DNA of 64,000 bases from Sphingomonas carotinifaciens. GTDB lineage: Bacteria; Pseudomonadota; Alphaproteobacteria; Sphingomonadales; Sphingomonadaceae. The stretch spans positions 186,001 to 250,000 of the forward strand of contig NZ_WSUT01000005.1 in assembly GCF_009789535.1 (NCBI RefSeq), in the 5' to 3' direction. Shown one piece after another: positions 16,259-31,172 of the stretch; position 1 is the stretch's first letter, and the number at the start of each line of letters is the position of its first letter. Position numbers and translations under genes: made by a program. The notes under the pieces were generated by a model. It searched no databases, had not been told where the DNA came from, and worked only from the letters and a program-made list of their open reading frames with translations.

Positions 16259-17569
16259 ATGACCGCCGCTGCACCCGTCCGCCGTTCGCTCGCCGAAAGC
16301 CATCGCAGCGTCGCCATCCCCGAAGGCGCCTCCTTCTGGCGGCGCCTGTTCGCCTTTGCCGGTCCCGGTTATCTGGTCGCGGTCGGCTATATGGACCCGG
16401 GCAACTGGGCGACCGGCATCGCCGGCGGCTCGGCCTATGGCTATGCGCTACTCTCGGTCATCCTGCTGTCCAACCTCATGGCGATGGTGTTGCAGGCCTT
16501 GTCGGCGCGGCTCGGCATCGCCGCCGGGCTCGATCTCGCCCAGGCGTGCCGGGCGCAATATTCCAGCGCCACCTCGCGCGTCCTGTGGCTGTTGTGCGAG
16601 ATCGCGATCATCGCCTGCGATCTGGCCGAGGTGCTGGGCACCGCCATCGCGCTCAAGCTGCTGTTCGGCCTGCCGCTCACCTGGGGCGTGCTCATCACCG
16701 CGCTCGACGTGTTCGTCATCCTGGCGCTGCAACGCTTCGGCTTCCGCAAGCTGGAAGCGTTCATCGTCACCCTGTTGCTGGTGATCGCCGGCTGCTTCCT
16801 GTTCGAACTCTTCGCGTCGCACCCCGATCCGGCCGCGGTCGCCGCCGGCCTCGTGCCCACCAGCCGCATCGTCACCGATCCCGCGATGCTCTATCTCGCC
16901 ATCGGCATCCTCGGCGCCACCGTAATGCCGCACAACCTGTACCTCCACTCCTCGGTCGTGCAGACGCGCGCATTCGGCGAGGACGACAAGGGCAAGCGCG
17001 AGGCGGTGCGCCTCGCCACCATCGACAGCACCGTGGCGCTGGGTTTCGCCTTTTTCATCAACGCCGCCATCCTGATCGTGTCGGCCGCGACCTTCCACAT
17101 CGCCGGCCGCACCGACATCGCCGAGATCGACGAAGCCTATCGCCTGCTCGCCCCGATGCTGGGCGTGGGCGCGGCCAGCATCGTCTTTGCGGTGGCACTG
17201 CTCGCCTCGGGGCAGAATTCCACGGTCACCGGCACGCTGGCCGGGCAGATCGTGATGGAGGGGTTCCTCGACCTGCGCATCCCCGGCTGGGCGCGCCGCC
17301 TGATCACCCGCGCGCTGGCCATCATCCCTGCGGTCCTGGTGGTGGGGGCGATGGGCGACGCCGGCGCGACCCGCCTGCTCGTCCTCAGCCAGGTGATCCT
17401 CAGCCTGCAACTGCCTTTCGCCGTCGTGCCGCTGGTCAAGTTCACCGGCGACCGCGCGCTCATGGGCCGCTTCGCCAGCCCGGTCTGGCTCCGCATCCTC
17501 GCCTGGACGATCGCCAGCGTCATCATCGTGCTCAACATCATGCTGCTCTGGGGTGCCGTCTTCGGCTGA
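16259..17569 (+). CDS. mntH: Nramp family Mn2+/Fe2+ transporter
   Basis: A 436-aa inner-membrane, proton-coupled divalent metal importer with about eleven spans. Both metal-binding signatures are intact: DPGN at 46-49 (helix 1) and MPHN at 223-226 (helix 6), the latter with the Met that favours Mn/Fe over Mg. The start at 16259 has GGGAAG two bases upstream of it; an in-frame ATG 15 codons earlier would add an unrelated polar leader. Two copies of TGCACCCT (16197-16204 and 16214-16221) precede it and might be a regulator site, unproven. The glycogen operon begins 95 bases downstream. Confidence 0.93.
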   Translation: MTAAAPVRRSLAESHRSVAIPEGASFWRRLFAFAGPGYLVAVGYMDPGNWATGIAGGSAYGYALLSVILLSNLMAMVLQALSARLGIAAGLDLAQACRAQYSSATSRVLWLLCEIAIIACDLAEVLGTAIALKLLFGLPLTWGVLITALDVFVILALQRFGFRKLEAFIVTLLLVIAGCFLFELFASHPDPAAVAAGLVPTSRIVTDPAMLYLAIGILGATVMPHNLYLHSSVVQTRAFGEDDKGKREAVRLATIDSTVALGFAFFINAAILIVSAATFHIAGRTDIAEIDEAYRLLAPMLGVGAASIVFAVALLASGQNSTVTGTLAGQIVMEGFLDLRIPGWARRLITRALAIIPAVLVVGAMGDAGATRLLVLSQVILSLQLPFAVVPLVKFTGDRALMGRFASPVWLRILAWTIASVIIVLNIMLLWGAVFG

Positions 17570-17664
17570 TCCGCCCCTCTCCCCTGCCCGTGCCTGCAAT
17601 GGATGCGTGACATCGATCCGCACCACACTAATCTGCCGTTTCCACCATCCTGAACGGGCCGTTC

Positions 17665-20093
<2,429 letters not shown>

Positions 20094-20097
<4 letters not shown>

Positions 20098-22262
20098 AAC
20101 CACCCGCCACCGCCATTCAGGCGCTGATCGAAGGGCGCAACGCCGATCCCTTCGCGCTGCTCGGTCCCCATGCGGGGCCCGGCGGCACGTTCCTGCGCGC
20201 GCTCGTGCCGGGCGCGCAGGCGGTGGCGGTGTTCGACCTGGCCGGCGATCCGCTCGGCGACCTCGCCTGCGTCGATCCGAACGGCCTGTTCGAGGGGGTC
20301 GTCGACGGCGATCCGCAACCGGTGAAATACCGTGCGCAAGGGCACGGCGCCGAATGGTGGATCACCGATCCCTACAGCTTCGGCCCCGTGCTTGGCCCCA
20401 TCGACGACCTGTTGATGGGAGAGGGCACGCACCGCCGTCTCTACGACAAGATGGGCGCGCACCTGATCGAGCATCAGGGCGCCCGTGGCGTCCATTTCGC
20501 CGTCTGGGCTCCCAATGCGGAGCGCGTGTCGGTGGTCGGCGACTTCAACGACTGGAACGGCGCCCGCCACGTCATGCGTCGCCGCAATGACGTCGGCGTG
20601 TGGGAGATCTTCCTGCCCGACATCGGCGCCGGCCGCGCCTACAAGTTCGAGATCGTCGGCCCCGGCGGCACCCGCCAGCCGCAAAAGGCCGACCCCTTCG
20701 CCTTTGCCGCCGAACTTCGCCCCCACACCGCCTCGATCACCACCGCGCCCTTGTCGCATGAATGGCAGGACGACGCCCACCGCGCCGCCTGGGCCCAGGT
20801 CGATCCCCGCCGCGTGCCGATGAGCATCTACGAGGTGCACGCAGGCTCCTGGGATCGCGACGAAAATGGCTGGTATCTCACCTGGGATGCGCTTGCCGAC
20901 AAGCTGATCCCCTATGTGGTCGAGATGGGTTTCACCCATATCGAATTCCTGCCGATCAGCGAACACCCGTACGACCCGAGCTGGGGCTATCAGACGACCG
21001 GCCTCTACGCGCCGTCCGCCCGTTTCGGCGACCATGAGGGGTTCGCCCGCTTTGTCGACGGCGCGCATCAGGCGGGCATCGGCGTGCTGCTCGACTGGGT
21101 ACCCGCGCACTTCCCCACCGACGCGCACGGCCTGTCGCATTTCGACGGCACCGCGCTCTACGAGCATGAGGACCCGCGCCAGGGCTTCCACCCCGACTGG
21201 AACACCGCGATCTACAATTTCGGCCGGCGCGAGGTGGCGAGCTACCTCGTCAACAACGCGCTGTTCTGGCCGGAACGCTATCATGTCGACGGCCTGCGCG
21301 TCGATGCGGTCGCCTCGATGCTGTACCGCGATTATTCGCGCAAGGCCGGCGAATGGGTGCCCAACGAACAGGGCGGCCGCGAGAATTGGGAAGCGGTGGA
21401 GTTCCTGCGCGACGTCAACCGAGAAGTGTACGGCCAGCATCCCGGCGTGTTCACCATCGCCGAGGAATCGACCGCATGGCCGGGCGTTTCCGCCCCCGCC
21501 TATGCCGGCGGCCTCGGCTTCGGGTTCAAGTGGAACATGGGCTTCATGCACGACACGCTGAAGTACATGGCGCTGGAGCCCATCCATCGCCGCCACCATC
21601 ACGGGTCGATCCTGTTCGGCCTCCACTACGCCTTTGACGAGAATTTCGTCCTGCCGCTCAGCCATGACGAGGTTGTCCATGGCAAGGGGTCGCTGCTCAC
21701 CAAGATGGCGGGCGACGACTGGCAGAAATTCGCGAACCTGCGCGCCTATTACGCCTTCATGTGGGGCTATCCCGGCAAGAAGCTGCTGTTCATGGGCCAG
21801 GAATTCGCCCAGCGCGAGGAATGGTCGGAGGAGCGTGCCCTCGACTGGCATCTGAGGTGCAGCCACGCGCATGAGGGCGTGCGCAATCTGGTGCGCGACC
21901 TCAACCGGCTTTACCGCGACACGCCCGCGCTGCATGCCCGCGATTGCGAGCCGGAGGGGTTCGAATGGCTGGTGTCGGACGATGCGGACCAGTCGGTCTT
22001 CGCCTGGCTGCGCAAGGCGCCCGGCGCCGCGCCCGTCGCGATCATCGCCAACATGACGCCGGTGGCCCGCGCGCCCTACCGCGTGCCGCTGCCCGTGGAC
22101 GGACACTGGCGCGAGATCATCAATTCGGATGCCCATCACTATTGGGGGTCGGGGCTCGGCAATCTTGGCGGGGTGGAGGCGAAAGACGGCGCCGCCTGGG
22201 TCACGCTGCCGCCGCTCGCCACGGTGATGCTGCAGTTGGAAACGGACAAGGATGCGCAGTGA
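20094..22262 (+). CDS. glgB: 1,4-alpha-glucan branching enzyme
   Basis: A 722-aa GH13 enzyme that makes alpha-1,6 branches in glycogen. Domains in order: N1 and CBM48 modules (1-215), the catalytic barrel and a C-terminal beta domain. Catalytic regions seen are DWVPAHF (I), [11 protein letters not shown] with the nucleophile Asp (II), [11 protein letters not shown] with the acid Glu (III) and [11 protein letters not shown] (IV). The start is GTG 20094, overlapping the glgP stop by 4 bases and preceded by GGAAGG; the longer open frame inside glgP is not needed, since 722 aa is the normal length. Confidence 0.97.
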
Positions 22263-22314
22263 AGCCAAACGGCATCACCGCGCGTTGCAAAAAGAGGTTG
22301 AGGGGAGAAGACGG

Positions 22315-23573
22315 ATGGATTTGAGGCGCGGACAACCACTGGCACGCGATGCGATGGCCTATGTTCTCGCCGGCGGCCGTGGCAGCCGCCTGATGGAGTT
22401 GACCGATACGCGCGCCAAGCCGGCGGTGTATTTCGGCGGCAAGGCGCGGATCATCGATTTCGCGCTGTCGAACGCGATCAATTCGGGCATCCGCCGCATC
22501 GGCGTCGCGACGCAATACAAGGCGCATTCGCTGATCCGCCATCTGCAGCGCGGCTGGAACTTCCTGCGCGACGAACGCAACGAAAGCTTCGACATCCTGC
22601 CCGCCTCGCAGCGGATCAGCGAGTTCCAATGGTATGAGGGCACCGCCGACGCGGTGTACCAGAATATCGACATCATCGAGAGCTACGCCCCCGAATTCAT
22701 GGTCATCCTGGCAGGCGATCACGTCTACAAGATGGACTATGAGCTGATGCTCCAGCAGCATTGCGACAGCGGTGCCGACGTCACCGTCGCCTGTCTGGAG
22801 GTGCCGCGGATGGAGGCGGTCGCCTTCGGCGTGATGCATGTCGACGAAAGCGACCGGATCATCGATTTCGTCGAGAAGCCGGCCGATCCGCCCGCCATTC
22901 CCGGCAATCCGGACATCGCGCTGGCCTCGCTCGGCATCTACGTCTTCTCGACGCGCTTCCTGTTCGAACAGCTTCGCCGCGACGCCGACACCCCCGGCTC
23001 CGCCCGCGACTTCGGCAAGGACATCATCCCCTACCTCGTCCAGCACGGCAAGGCGCAGGCGCACCGCTACTCCGCCTCCTGCGTCCGCTCCAGCGGCGAA
23101 CCCGGCGCCTACTGGCGCGACGTCGGCACCGTCGACGCCTATTGGGAAGCCAACATCGACCTCACCGACGTCGTGCCCCAACTCGACCTCTACGACCGTA
23201 GCTGGCCGCTCTGGACCTATTCGGAGATCACGCCGCCCGCCAAGTTCGTGCACGATGTCGACGGCCGCCGCGGCTCCGCGGTCGCCAGCCTCGTCGCCGG
23301 CGACTGCATCATCTCGGGCGCGTCGATCCACCGGTCGCTGCTGTCCACCGGCGTGCGGGCCCACAGCTTCGCCATGCTGGACGAGGCGGTGGTGCTGCCC
23401 CAGGTCCATGTCGGCCGTGGCTCGCGCCTGCGCCGGGTGATCGTCGATCGCGGCGTGCGCATCCCTGACGGCCTCGTCGTCGGCGACGATCCCGTCCTCG
23501 ACGCACAGCGTTTTCGTCGCACGGAAAAGGGCGTGTGCCTCATCACCCAGCCGATGATCGACCGTCTGGGCGG

Positions 23574-23577
<4 letters not shown>
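22315..23577 (+). CDS. glgC: glucose-1-phosphate adenylyltransferase
   Basis: A 420-aa ADP-glucose pyrophosphorylase, the committed and normally regulated step of glycogen synthesis (ATP + glucose-1-P to ADP-glucose). The nucleotide loop GGRGSRL is at 20-26, with the conserved lysine of the [11 protein letters not shown] block after it; GTADAVYQN and [16 protein letters not shown] follow. The C-terminal left-handed beta helix with the allosteric site is complete. The ATG at 22315 has GGGGAGAAG upstream. Its last four bases (ATGA) contain the glgA start. Confidence 0.97.
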
Positions 23578-26635
<3,058 letters not shown>

Positions 26636-26645
26636 CCCCTGATCT

Positions 26646-26765
26646 TCTCTCCCCTCCGGGGAGCATCAAGGAAATAGCGCCCTGCGCTATTTAGTCCATG
26701 CCGGGGGCATGGACGACTTGATGCTGAAGGGGCCCACTGCCAAAGGCAGTGGGAAGGTGAGGGGC
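26646..26765. repeat. intergenic palindromic repeat, copy B, with nested hairpin
   Basis: The same frame as copy A (TCTCCCC...GGTGAGGGG). The core palindrome arms are GCATCAAG...GTCCATGCC and GGCATGGACGACTTGATGC, but the left arm is split: the two bases expected there are replaced by about 23 bases (26671-26693) that form their own hairpin AAATAGCG-CCCTG-CGCTATTT. A second perfect hairpin CACTGCC-AAA-GGCAGTG (26735-26751) follows. It occupies almost all of the 176-base pgm-glgX gap. Confidence 0.85.
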
Positions 26766-26811
26766 CGCCACGAAGCGCAACACTGCTTGCCCCTTCATCC
26801 CCGGCACGAGG

Positions 26812-28587
26812 ATGAGAATGCAACACACCTTCCACCTTCACAGCACCGCCGAGCGCATCGACCTCTGCCTCTTCACCAGCCCGCAGGAGACCCGCCACCC
26901 CCTCACCCGCACCGGCGAGGCCACATGGTCCATCACTCTCGACCTGCCGGAGGGCCAACGCTACGCCTACCGCGCCCACGGCCCCTACGACCCCGCAAAC
27001 AACCAGTGGTTCGACCCCGCCAAACTCCTGGTCGACCCGCACGCACGCGAATTAGACGCCCCCTTCACCTACTCCCCCCGCCTCTCCACATACGGCGAGG
27101 ACACCGCCGATATCGTCCCCAGGGCGATCCTGACGCCGCCCCTCACCGCCCCGCCTCCGCCCCGCCTGTTCCAGCCCGGTGGCCTGATCTACGAACTGAA
27201 CGTCCGCGGCTTCACCATGCGCCATCCGGACGTGCTACCCGAGCAGCGCGGCACGCTCGCCGCGCTCGCCCACCCCGCGATCGTCGCCCATCTGCAAAAG
27301 CTCGGCGTCGCCACGGTCGAACTCATGCCGATCACCGCCTGGATCGATGAACGGCATCTCGGCACCCTCGGCCTCACCAACGCCTGGGGCTACAACCCCG
27401 TTGTGCCGATGGCGCTCGACCCACGCCTCGTCCCTGGCGGCGTCGCCGAACTGGTCGCCACGGTCGCCGCGCTGCGAGACGCAGGGATCGGCACCATCCT
27501 CGATCTCGTCTTCAACCACACCGGCGAAAGCGACATCCACGGCCCCACCCTCTCCTTTCGCGGCTACGACCCGGAAGCCTACGCCACCACGGCCGACGGC
27601 ACGCTCATCAACGACACCGGCACCGGCAACACGCTCGCCACCGGCCGCCCGCACATCCGCGCGCTGATCCTCGACACCCTCCGCCACTTCGCCCGCGCCG
27701 GTGTCGACGGCTTCCGCTTCGACCTCGCCCCCATCCTCGCCCGCGACCCCGGCTTCGACCCCCAGGCGCCCCTCTTCACCGACCTCGCCGCCGATCCCCA
27801 CCTCGCCTCCCGCCTCATGATCGCCGAACCCTGGGACATCGGCCCGGGCGGCTATCAACTTGGCCAGTTTCCAGACACATGGCTCGAATGGAACGACCGC
27901 TACCGCGACGACGTTCGCCGCTTCTGGCGCGGTGACGGCGCCGCCGGCACGCTTGCCACCCGTGTCGCCGGCTCGTCCGACCTCTTCTCCGGCGCCGCCA
28001 CCCGCTCCGTCAACTTCCTCGCCGCGCATGACGGCTTCACCCTCGCCGACACGCTCGCCCACGCCCACCGCCACAACCACGCCAATGGCGAACACAATCG
28101 CGACGGCCATGCCGACGAAATCGCCTGGAACCACGGCACCGAGGGCGCGACGGACGACCCCGCCATCCGCGCCTCTCGCGACGCCTCGGCACGCGCCCTG
28201 CTCGCCATCCTCTTCGCCTCCAAGGGCACCCCCATGCTCACCGCCGGCGACGAATTCTCCCGCAGCCAGCACGGCAACAACAATGCCTACGCCCAGGACA
28301 ACGCCACGACGTGGATCGACTGGACGGCCCGGGACACCGATCTTGAGGCGTTCGTCGCCGCGCTCTCCGCCTTCCGCCGCGGCACGCCGCTCGCCGATCC
28401 CGCATGGCTGGCGGCGGCCGATTGGCGCGACCTGTCGGACCGACCGATGACGCCGGAGCGTTGGGCCGATGCACAAGGCTTCGTCCTGCGCCTCCCGATG
28501 GCGACGGAAACGCTCGTCCTGCGCATCGATCGACCGAATGCCCGCGTGACGCTGTCGCGCGCCACCCTGCTGGAGAGCCGCCCTTGA
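26812..28587 (+). CDS. glgX: glycogen debranching enzyme GlgX
   Basis: A 591-aa GH13 isoamylase-type enzyme that cuts the short alpha-1,6 branches left by glycogen phosphorylase. An N-terminal CBM48 domain (about 1-110) is followed by the catalytic barrel with DLVFNHTGE, GVDGFRFDL (nucleophile Asp), MIAEPWDIG (acid Glu) and FLAAHDGFTLAD. It is shorter than the common 650-700 aa GlgX because the C-terminal beta domain is small. The start may be ATG 26812 or 26818. The stop overlaps the TTG of treA (TTGA). It lies with glgP in one operon, which makes degradation complete. Confidence 0.94.
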   Translation: MRMQHTFHLHSTAERIDLCLFTSPQETRHPLTRTGEATWSITLDLPEGQRYAYRAHGPYDPANNQWFDPAKLLVDPHARELDAPFTYSPRLSTYGEDTADIVPRAILTPPLTAPPPPRLFQPGGLIYELNVRGFTMRHPDVLPEQRGTLAALAHPAIVAHLQKLGVATVELMPITAWIDERHLGTLGLTNAWGYNPVVPMALDPRLVPGGVAELVATVAALRDAGIGTILDLVFNHTGESDIHGPTLSFRGYDPEAYATTADGTLINDTGTGNTLATGRPHIRALILDTLRHFARAGVDGFRFDLAPILARDPGFDPQAPLFTDLAADPHLASRLMIAEPWDIGPGGYQLGQFPDTWLEWNDRYRDDVRRFWRGDGAAGTLATRVAGSSDLFSGAATRSVNFLAAHDGFTLADTLAHAHRHNHANGEHNRDGHADEIAWNHGTEGATDDPAIRASRDASARALLAILFASKGTPMLTAGDEFSRSQHGNNNAYAQDNATTWIDWTARDTDLEAFVAALSAFRRGTPLADPAWLAAADWRDLSDRPMTPERWADAQGFVLRLPMATETLVLRIDRPNARVTLSRATLLESRP

Positions 28588-30110
28588 AGACCCGCCTCGC
28601 CCTGCTGCCGCTCACCCTGGTCGCGCTGGCCGCCACCCCGCTGTCGCCGGCCCAACGCTACGGCGCGCTCTATCGTGACGTGCAGATGGCGCAGCTTTTT
28701 CCCGACTCCAAGACCTTTGCCGATGCCGAGCCCCGCCGCGGCGACCGCGCGATCCTCGCCGCCTACCGCGCCTGCGACTGCGCCACCGACAAGGCGAAGC
28801 TGCGCGCCTTCGTCCTCGCCAACTTCACCCTGCCGATCACACCCAGCGGCACCACCCAGCAACGCCTGCCCATCGCGCAGCACATCGACCGGCTCTGGCC
28901 GCAACTCACCCGCGTCACCACCAGGGTCGCACCCGGCTCGTCCGCGCTGACGCTGCCGCACCGCTATGTCGTGCCCGGCGGACGCTTCCGCGAAATGTAT
29001 TACTGGGACAGCTGGTTCTCGATGCTCGGCCTGCCGCTGGCCGGGCGTCAGGATCTGGTCGAGGATCAGGTGCGCAATTTCGGCAGCCTGATCGACCGTT
29101 ATGGCCATATCCCCAACGGCACGCGCACCTATTATCTCAGCCGCTCGCAGCCACCCGTCTTCTACCTGATCCAGGCGATGTCGAGGGATGCGAAGACGCT
29201 GGCGACCCGCACCCGTCAGTTGCGCGCCGAACACGCCTATTGGATGGCCGACGCCGATCGGCTGAAGCCCGGCGAGCAGCATGCCCGCGCCGTGCGCCTC
29301 GCCGATGGCACGCTCCTCAACCGCTATTGGGACGACCGCGCCGATCCGCGCGACGAAAGCTACCGCGAGGATGCCGAACTGGCCGCCGCCACCCCGAACC
29401 GTGACGCCGGGCAGCTCTACCGCGACCTGCGCGCGGCGGCGGAAAGCGGCTGGGACTTTTCCTCGCGCTGGCTGGCGGACGGTCGCACCCTTGCCACCAT
29501 CCGCACCACGCGGCTGGCGCCCGTCGATCTCAACAGCCTGATGCTGGGGATGGAGCGCGCCATCGCCGACAATTGCCGCACCCTGCGCGACACCGCCTGC
29601 ACCACCGACTTCGCCGCCCGCGCCACTGCGCGCGAGGCTGCGATCCGGCGGCTGATGTGGAACCCGAACGGCTATTTCGCCGATTATGATCTCGACACCG
29701 GTCGCCCGGCCGATGCCCGCACGGCCGCCATGGCCTTTCCGCTGTTCGTCGGCGCGGCCAGCCCGGACCAGGCGACCGCCACCGCCCAGGCACTCGCACC
29801 CTTTATCGGTCAGGGGGGCCTGCGTACCACGCTGACCGCCAGCGGCCAGCAATGGGACGATCCGAATGGCTGGGCACCGCTGCAATGGATCGCGATCCAG
29901 GGCCTGCGCCGCTACGGCCACGCCGCCCCCGCCGACCGGATCAAGGCGGCATGGCTCGCCTCGGTGCAGCGCGAATATGCATCGAGCGGCAAGCTGCTGG
30001 AAAAATATGACGTGCGCGAACGTCGCCCCGGCGGCGGCGGCGAATATCCCAATCAGGACGGCTTCGGCTGGACCAACGGCGTCACCCGCGCCCTGCTGGC
30101 GGAGCGCTGA
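28584..30110 (+). CDS. treA: periplasmic trehalase
   Basis: A 508-aa GH37 trehalase that splits trehalose to two glucose. Both family signatures are present: PGGRFREMYYWDSWF from residue 131 and QWDDPNGWAP from residue 423. The start is TTG 28584, overlapping the glgX stop by 4 bases; it begins a clear Sec signal peptide (MKTRLALLPLTLVALAATPLSPA), which places the enzyme in the periplasm. An upstream frame without a signal peptide is only antisense-like extension inside glgX. The last codons form a hairpin shared with the convergent cyoD end. Confidence 0.95.
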   Translation: MKTRLALLPLTLVALAATPLSPAQRYGALYRDVQMAQLFPDSKTFADAEPRRGDRAILAAYRACDCATDKAKLRAFVLANFTLPITPSGTTQQRLPIAQHIDRLWPQLTRVTTRVAPGSSALTLPHRYVVPGGRFREMYYWDSWFSMLGLPLAGRQDLVEDQVRNFGSLIDRYGHIPNGTRTYYLSRSQPPVFYLIQAMSRDAKTLATRTRQLRAEHAYWMADADRLKPGEQHARAVRLADGTLLNRYWDDRADPRDESYREDAELAAATPNRDAGQLYRDLRAAAESGWDFSSRWLADGRTLATIRTTRLAPVDLNSLMLGMERAIADNCRTLRDTACTTDFAARATAREAAIRRLMWNPNGYFADYDLDTGRPADARTAAMAFPLFVGAASPDQATATAQALAPFIGQGGLRTTLTASGQQWDDPNGWAPLQWIAIQGLRRYGHAAPADRIKAAWLASVQREYASSGKLLEKYDVRERRPGGGGEYPNQDGFGWTNGVTRALLAER

Positions 30111-30118
30111 CGCTCCGC
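30099..30118. terminator. shared treA/cyoD hairpin
   Basis: GCGGAGCG (30099-30106) pairs perfectly with CGCTCCGC (30111-30118) around a CTGA loop that contains the treA stop. The last base of the right arm is the first base of the cyoD stop complement. It is the only structure in the 7-base convergent gap. There is no U-tract, so it may act as an RNA-end stabiliser or weak bidirectional terminator. Confidence 0.55.
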
Positions 30119-30528
30119 TAGGGTTGCATCAAGCCATGGCCCATCAGGTTGTGATCCAGATGGTTCATGATCCACAGCGATCCGATCAGCACCAGCCCGA
30201 CGATCAACACGCCGAACGCCAGCGCCAGCACGTTGTTCGTATTGTCGGGCCCCGTCGTGATGTGCAGGAAGAAGACGAGGTGCACTCCCATCTGGCCGAT
30301 CGCCAGCGCGACCAGCGCGACCGGAATGCCCGGCTCCCATACCAGGTCGCTCGTCGCCACATAGAAGCTCGCCGCGGTCAGCATCGCCGCCAGTCCGAAA
30401 CCGATCGCATAGCTGCGCAGCGCCGCCGGAATGTCATGCTCGGCGGACCGGCTGCCGGGCGCCTTGTCGTCCTGCGGGGTTTCGTCCAGCCCGCCGCTGC
30501 CGCTGTCCTGGGTGCGGGTGTCGCTCAT
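30118..30528 (-). CDS. cyoD: cytochrome o ubiquinol oxidase subunit IV
   Basis: A 136-aa small subunit of the bo3-type quinol oxidase, with three membrane spans (about 45-65, 72-95 and 105-128). HLVFFLHI and the PDNTNNVLALAF segment after it match CyoD. The N-terminal 40 residues are polar and acidic. The ATG at 30528 overlaps the cyoC stop by 4 bases. It helps assemble the CuB site in subunit I. cyoE (haem O synthase) is not next to it, unlike in E. coli. Confidence 0.94.
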   Translation of the reverse strand: MSDTRTQDSGSGGLDETPQDDKAPGSRSAEHDIPAALRSYAIGFGLAAMLTAASFYVATSDLVWEPGIPVALVALAIGQMGVHLVFFLHITTGPDNTNNVLALAFGVLIVGLVLIGSLWIMNHLDHNLMGHGLMQP

Positions 30529-31172
30529 CCGTGCGTTCCCATCAGATAGACCATGGTGAACAGCGCGACCCAGACGATGTCCAGCGCATGCCAGAACAGG
30601 CTGAAGCACATCATCCGCCGCGCGATATCCTCGCGAAATCCCTTGGCCCAGACTTGCGCCATCATCGTCGTCAGCCACAACAGGCCCAGCGTAACGTGCA
30701 CGCCGTGGCACCCGACCAGCGCGAAGAAGGCGGACAGGAAAGCGCTGCGCGACGGCCCATGCCCTTCCCCGATCAGGTGCAGGAACTCATAGGCCTCCAG
30801 GCAGAGGAAGCCGAACCCGAACAGCGCGGTCGCGGCCATCGCGACCTGGAACCAGCGCCGGCTCTCCGCCAGCATCGCGATTCCCGCCAGCCCGCAGGTG
30901 AAGCTGGAGGCGAGCAGCAGCGCCGTCTCGGTGGCGACCAGCGGCACCTCAAAGATGTCGCGCCCGGTCGGTCCGCCCGCCGTCTCGCCGACCAGCACCG
31001 CATAGGCCGCGAAGAAGCCGGAAAACATGATGAAGTCCGACAGCAGGAAGATCCAGAAGCCGTAGGACACCACGATCCGCTTGGGCGCGGGGCCCCGCTC
31101 GCTCGCCGGGCGCTCGCCATGCCCCAGCTTGTGCGGGTCGCCATGCCGGCTGGCGTCGGCCGCGCCGCTCAT
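30525..31172 (-). CDS. cyoC: cytochrome o ubiquinol oxidase subunit III
   Basis: A 215-aa subunit III with five membrane spans, the length usual for quinol oxidases (cytochrome c oxidase versions are longer). [21 protein letters not shown] opens the first span; [22 protein letters not shown] and [16 protein letters not shown] C-terminus are typical of the family. Start and stop overlap cyoB and cyoD by four bases each (ATGA). It stabilises the complex and may aid proton or oxygen access. Confidence 0.95.
   Translation of the reverse strand: MSGAADASRHGDPHKLGHGERPASERGPAPKRIVVSYGFWIFLLSDFIMFSGFFAAYAVLVGETAGGPTGRDIFEVPLVATETALLLASSFTCGLAGIAMLAESRRWFQVAMAATALFGFGFLCLEAYEFLHLIGEGHGPSRSAFLSAFFALVGCHGVHVTLGLLWLTTMMAQVWAKGFREDIARRMMCFSLFWHALDIVWVALFTMVYLMGTHG

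Noticed and set aside
23535..23573. Upstream extension of glgA
   Set aside because: Overlaps glgC and lacks similarity; the ATGA junction start fits the family.
26709..27350. A 213-codon frame beginning in the repeat before glgX
   Set aside because: It overlaps glgX in another frame and is Pro/Arg/His-rich; the start is inside the palindrome.
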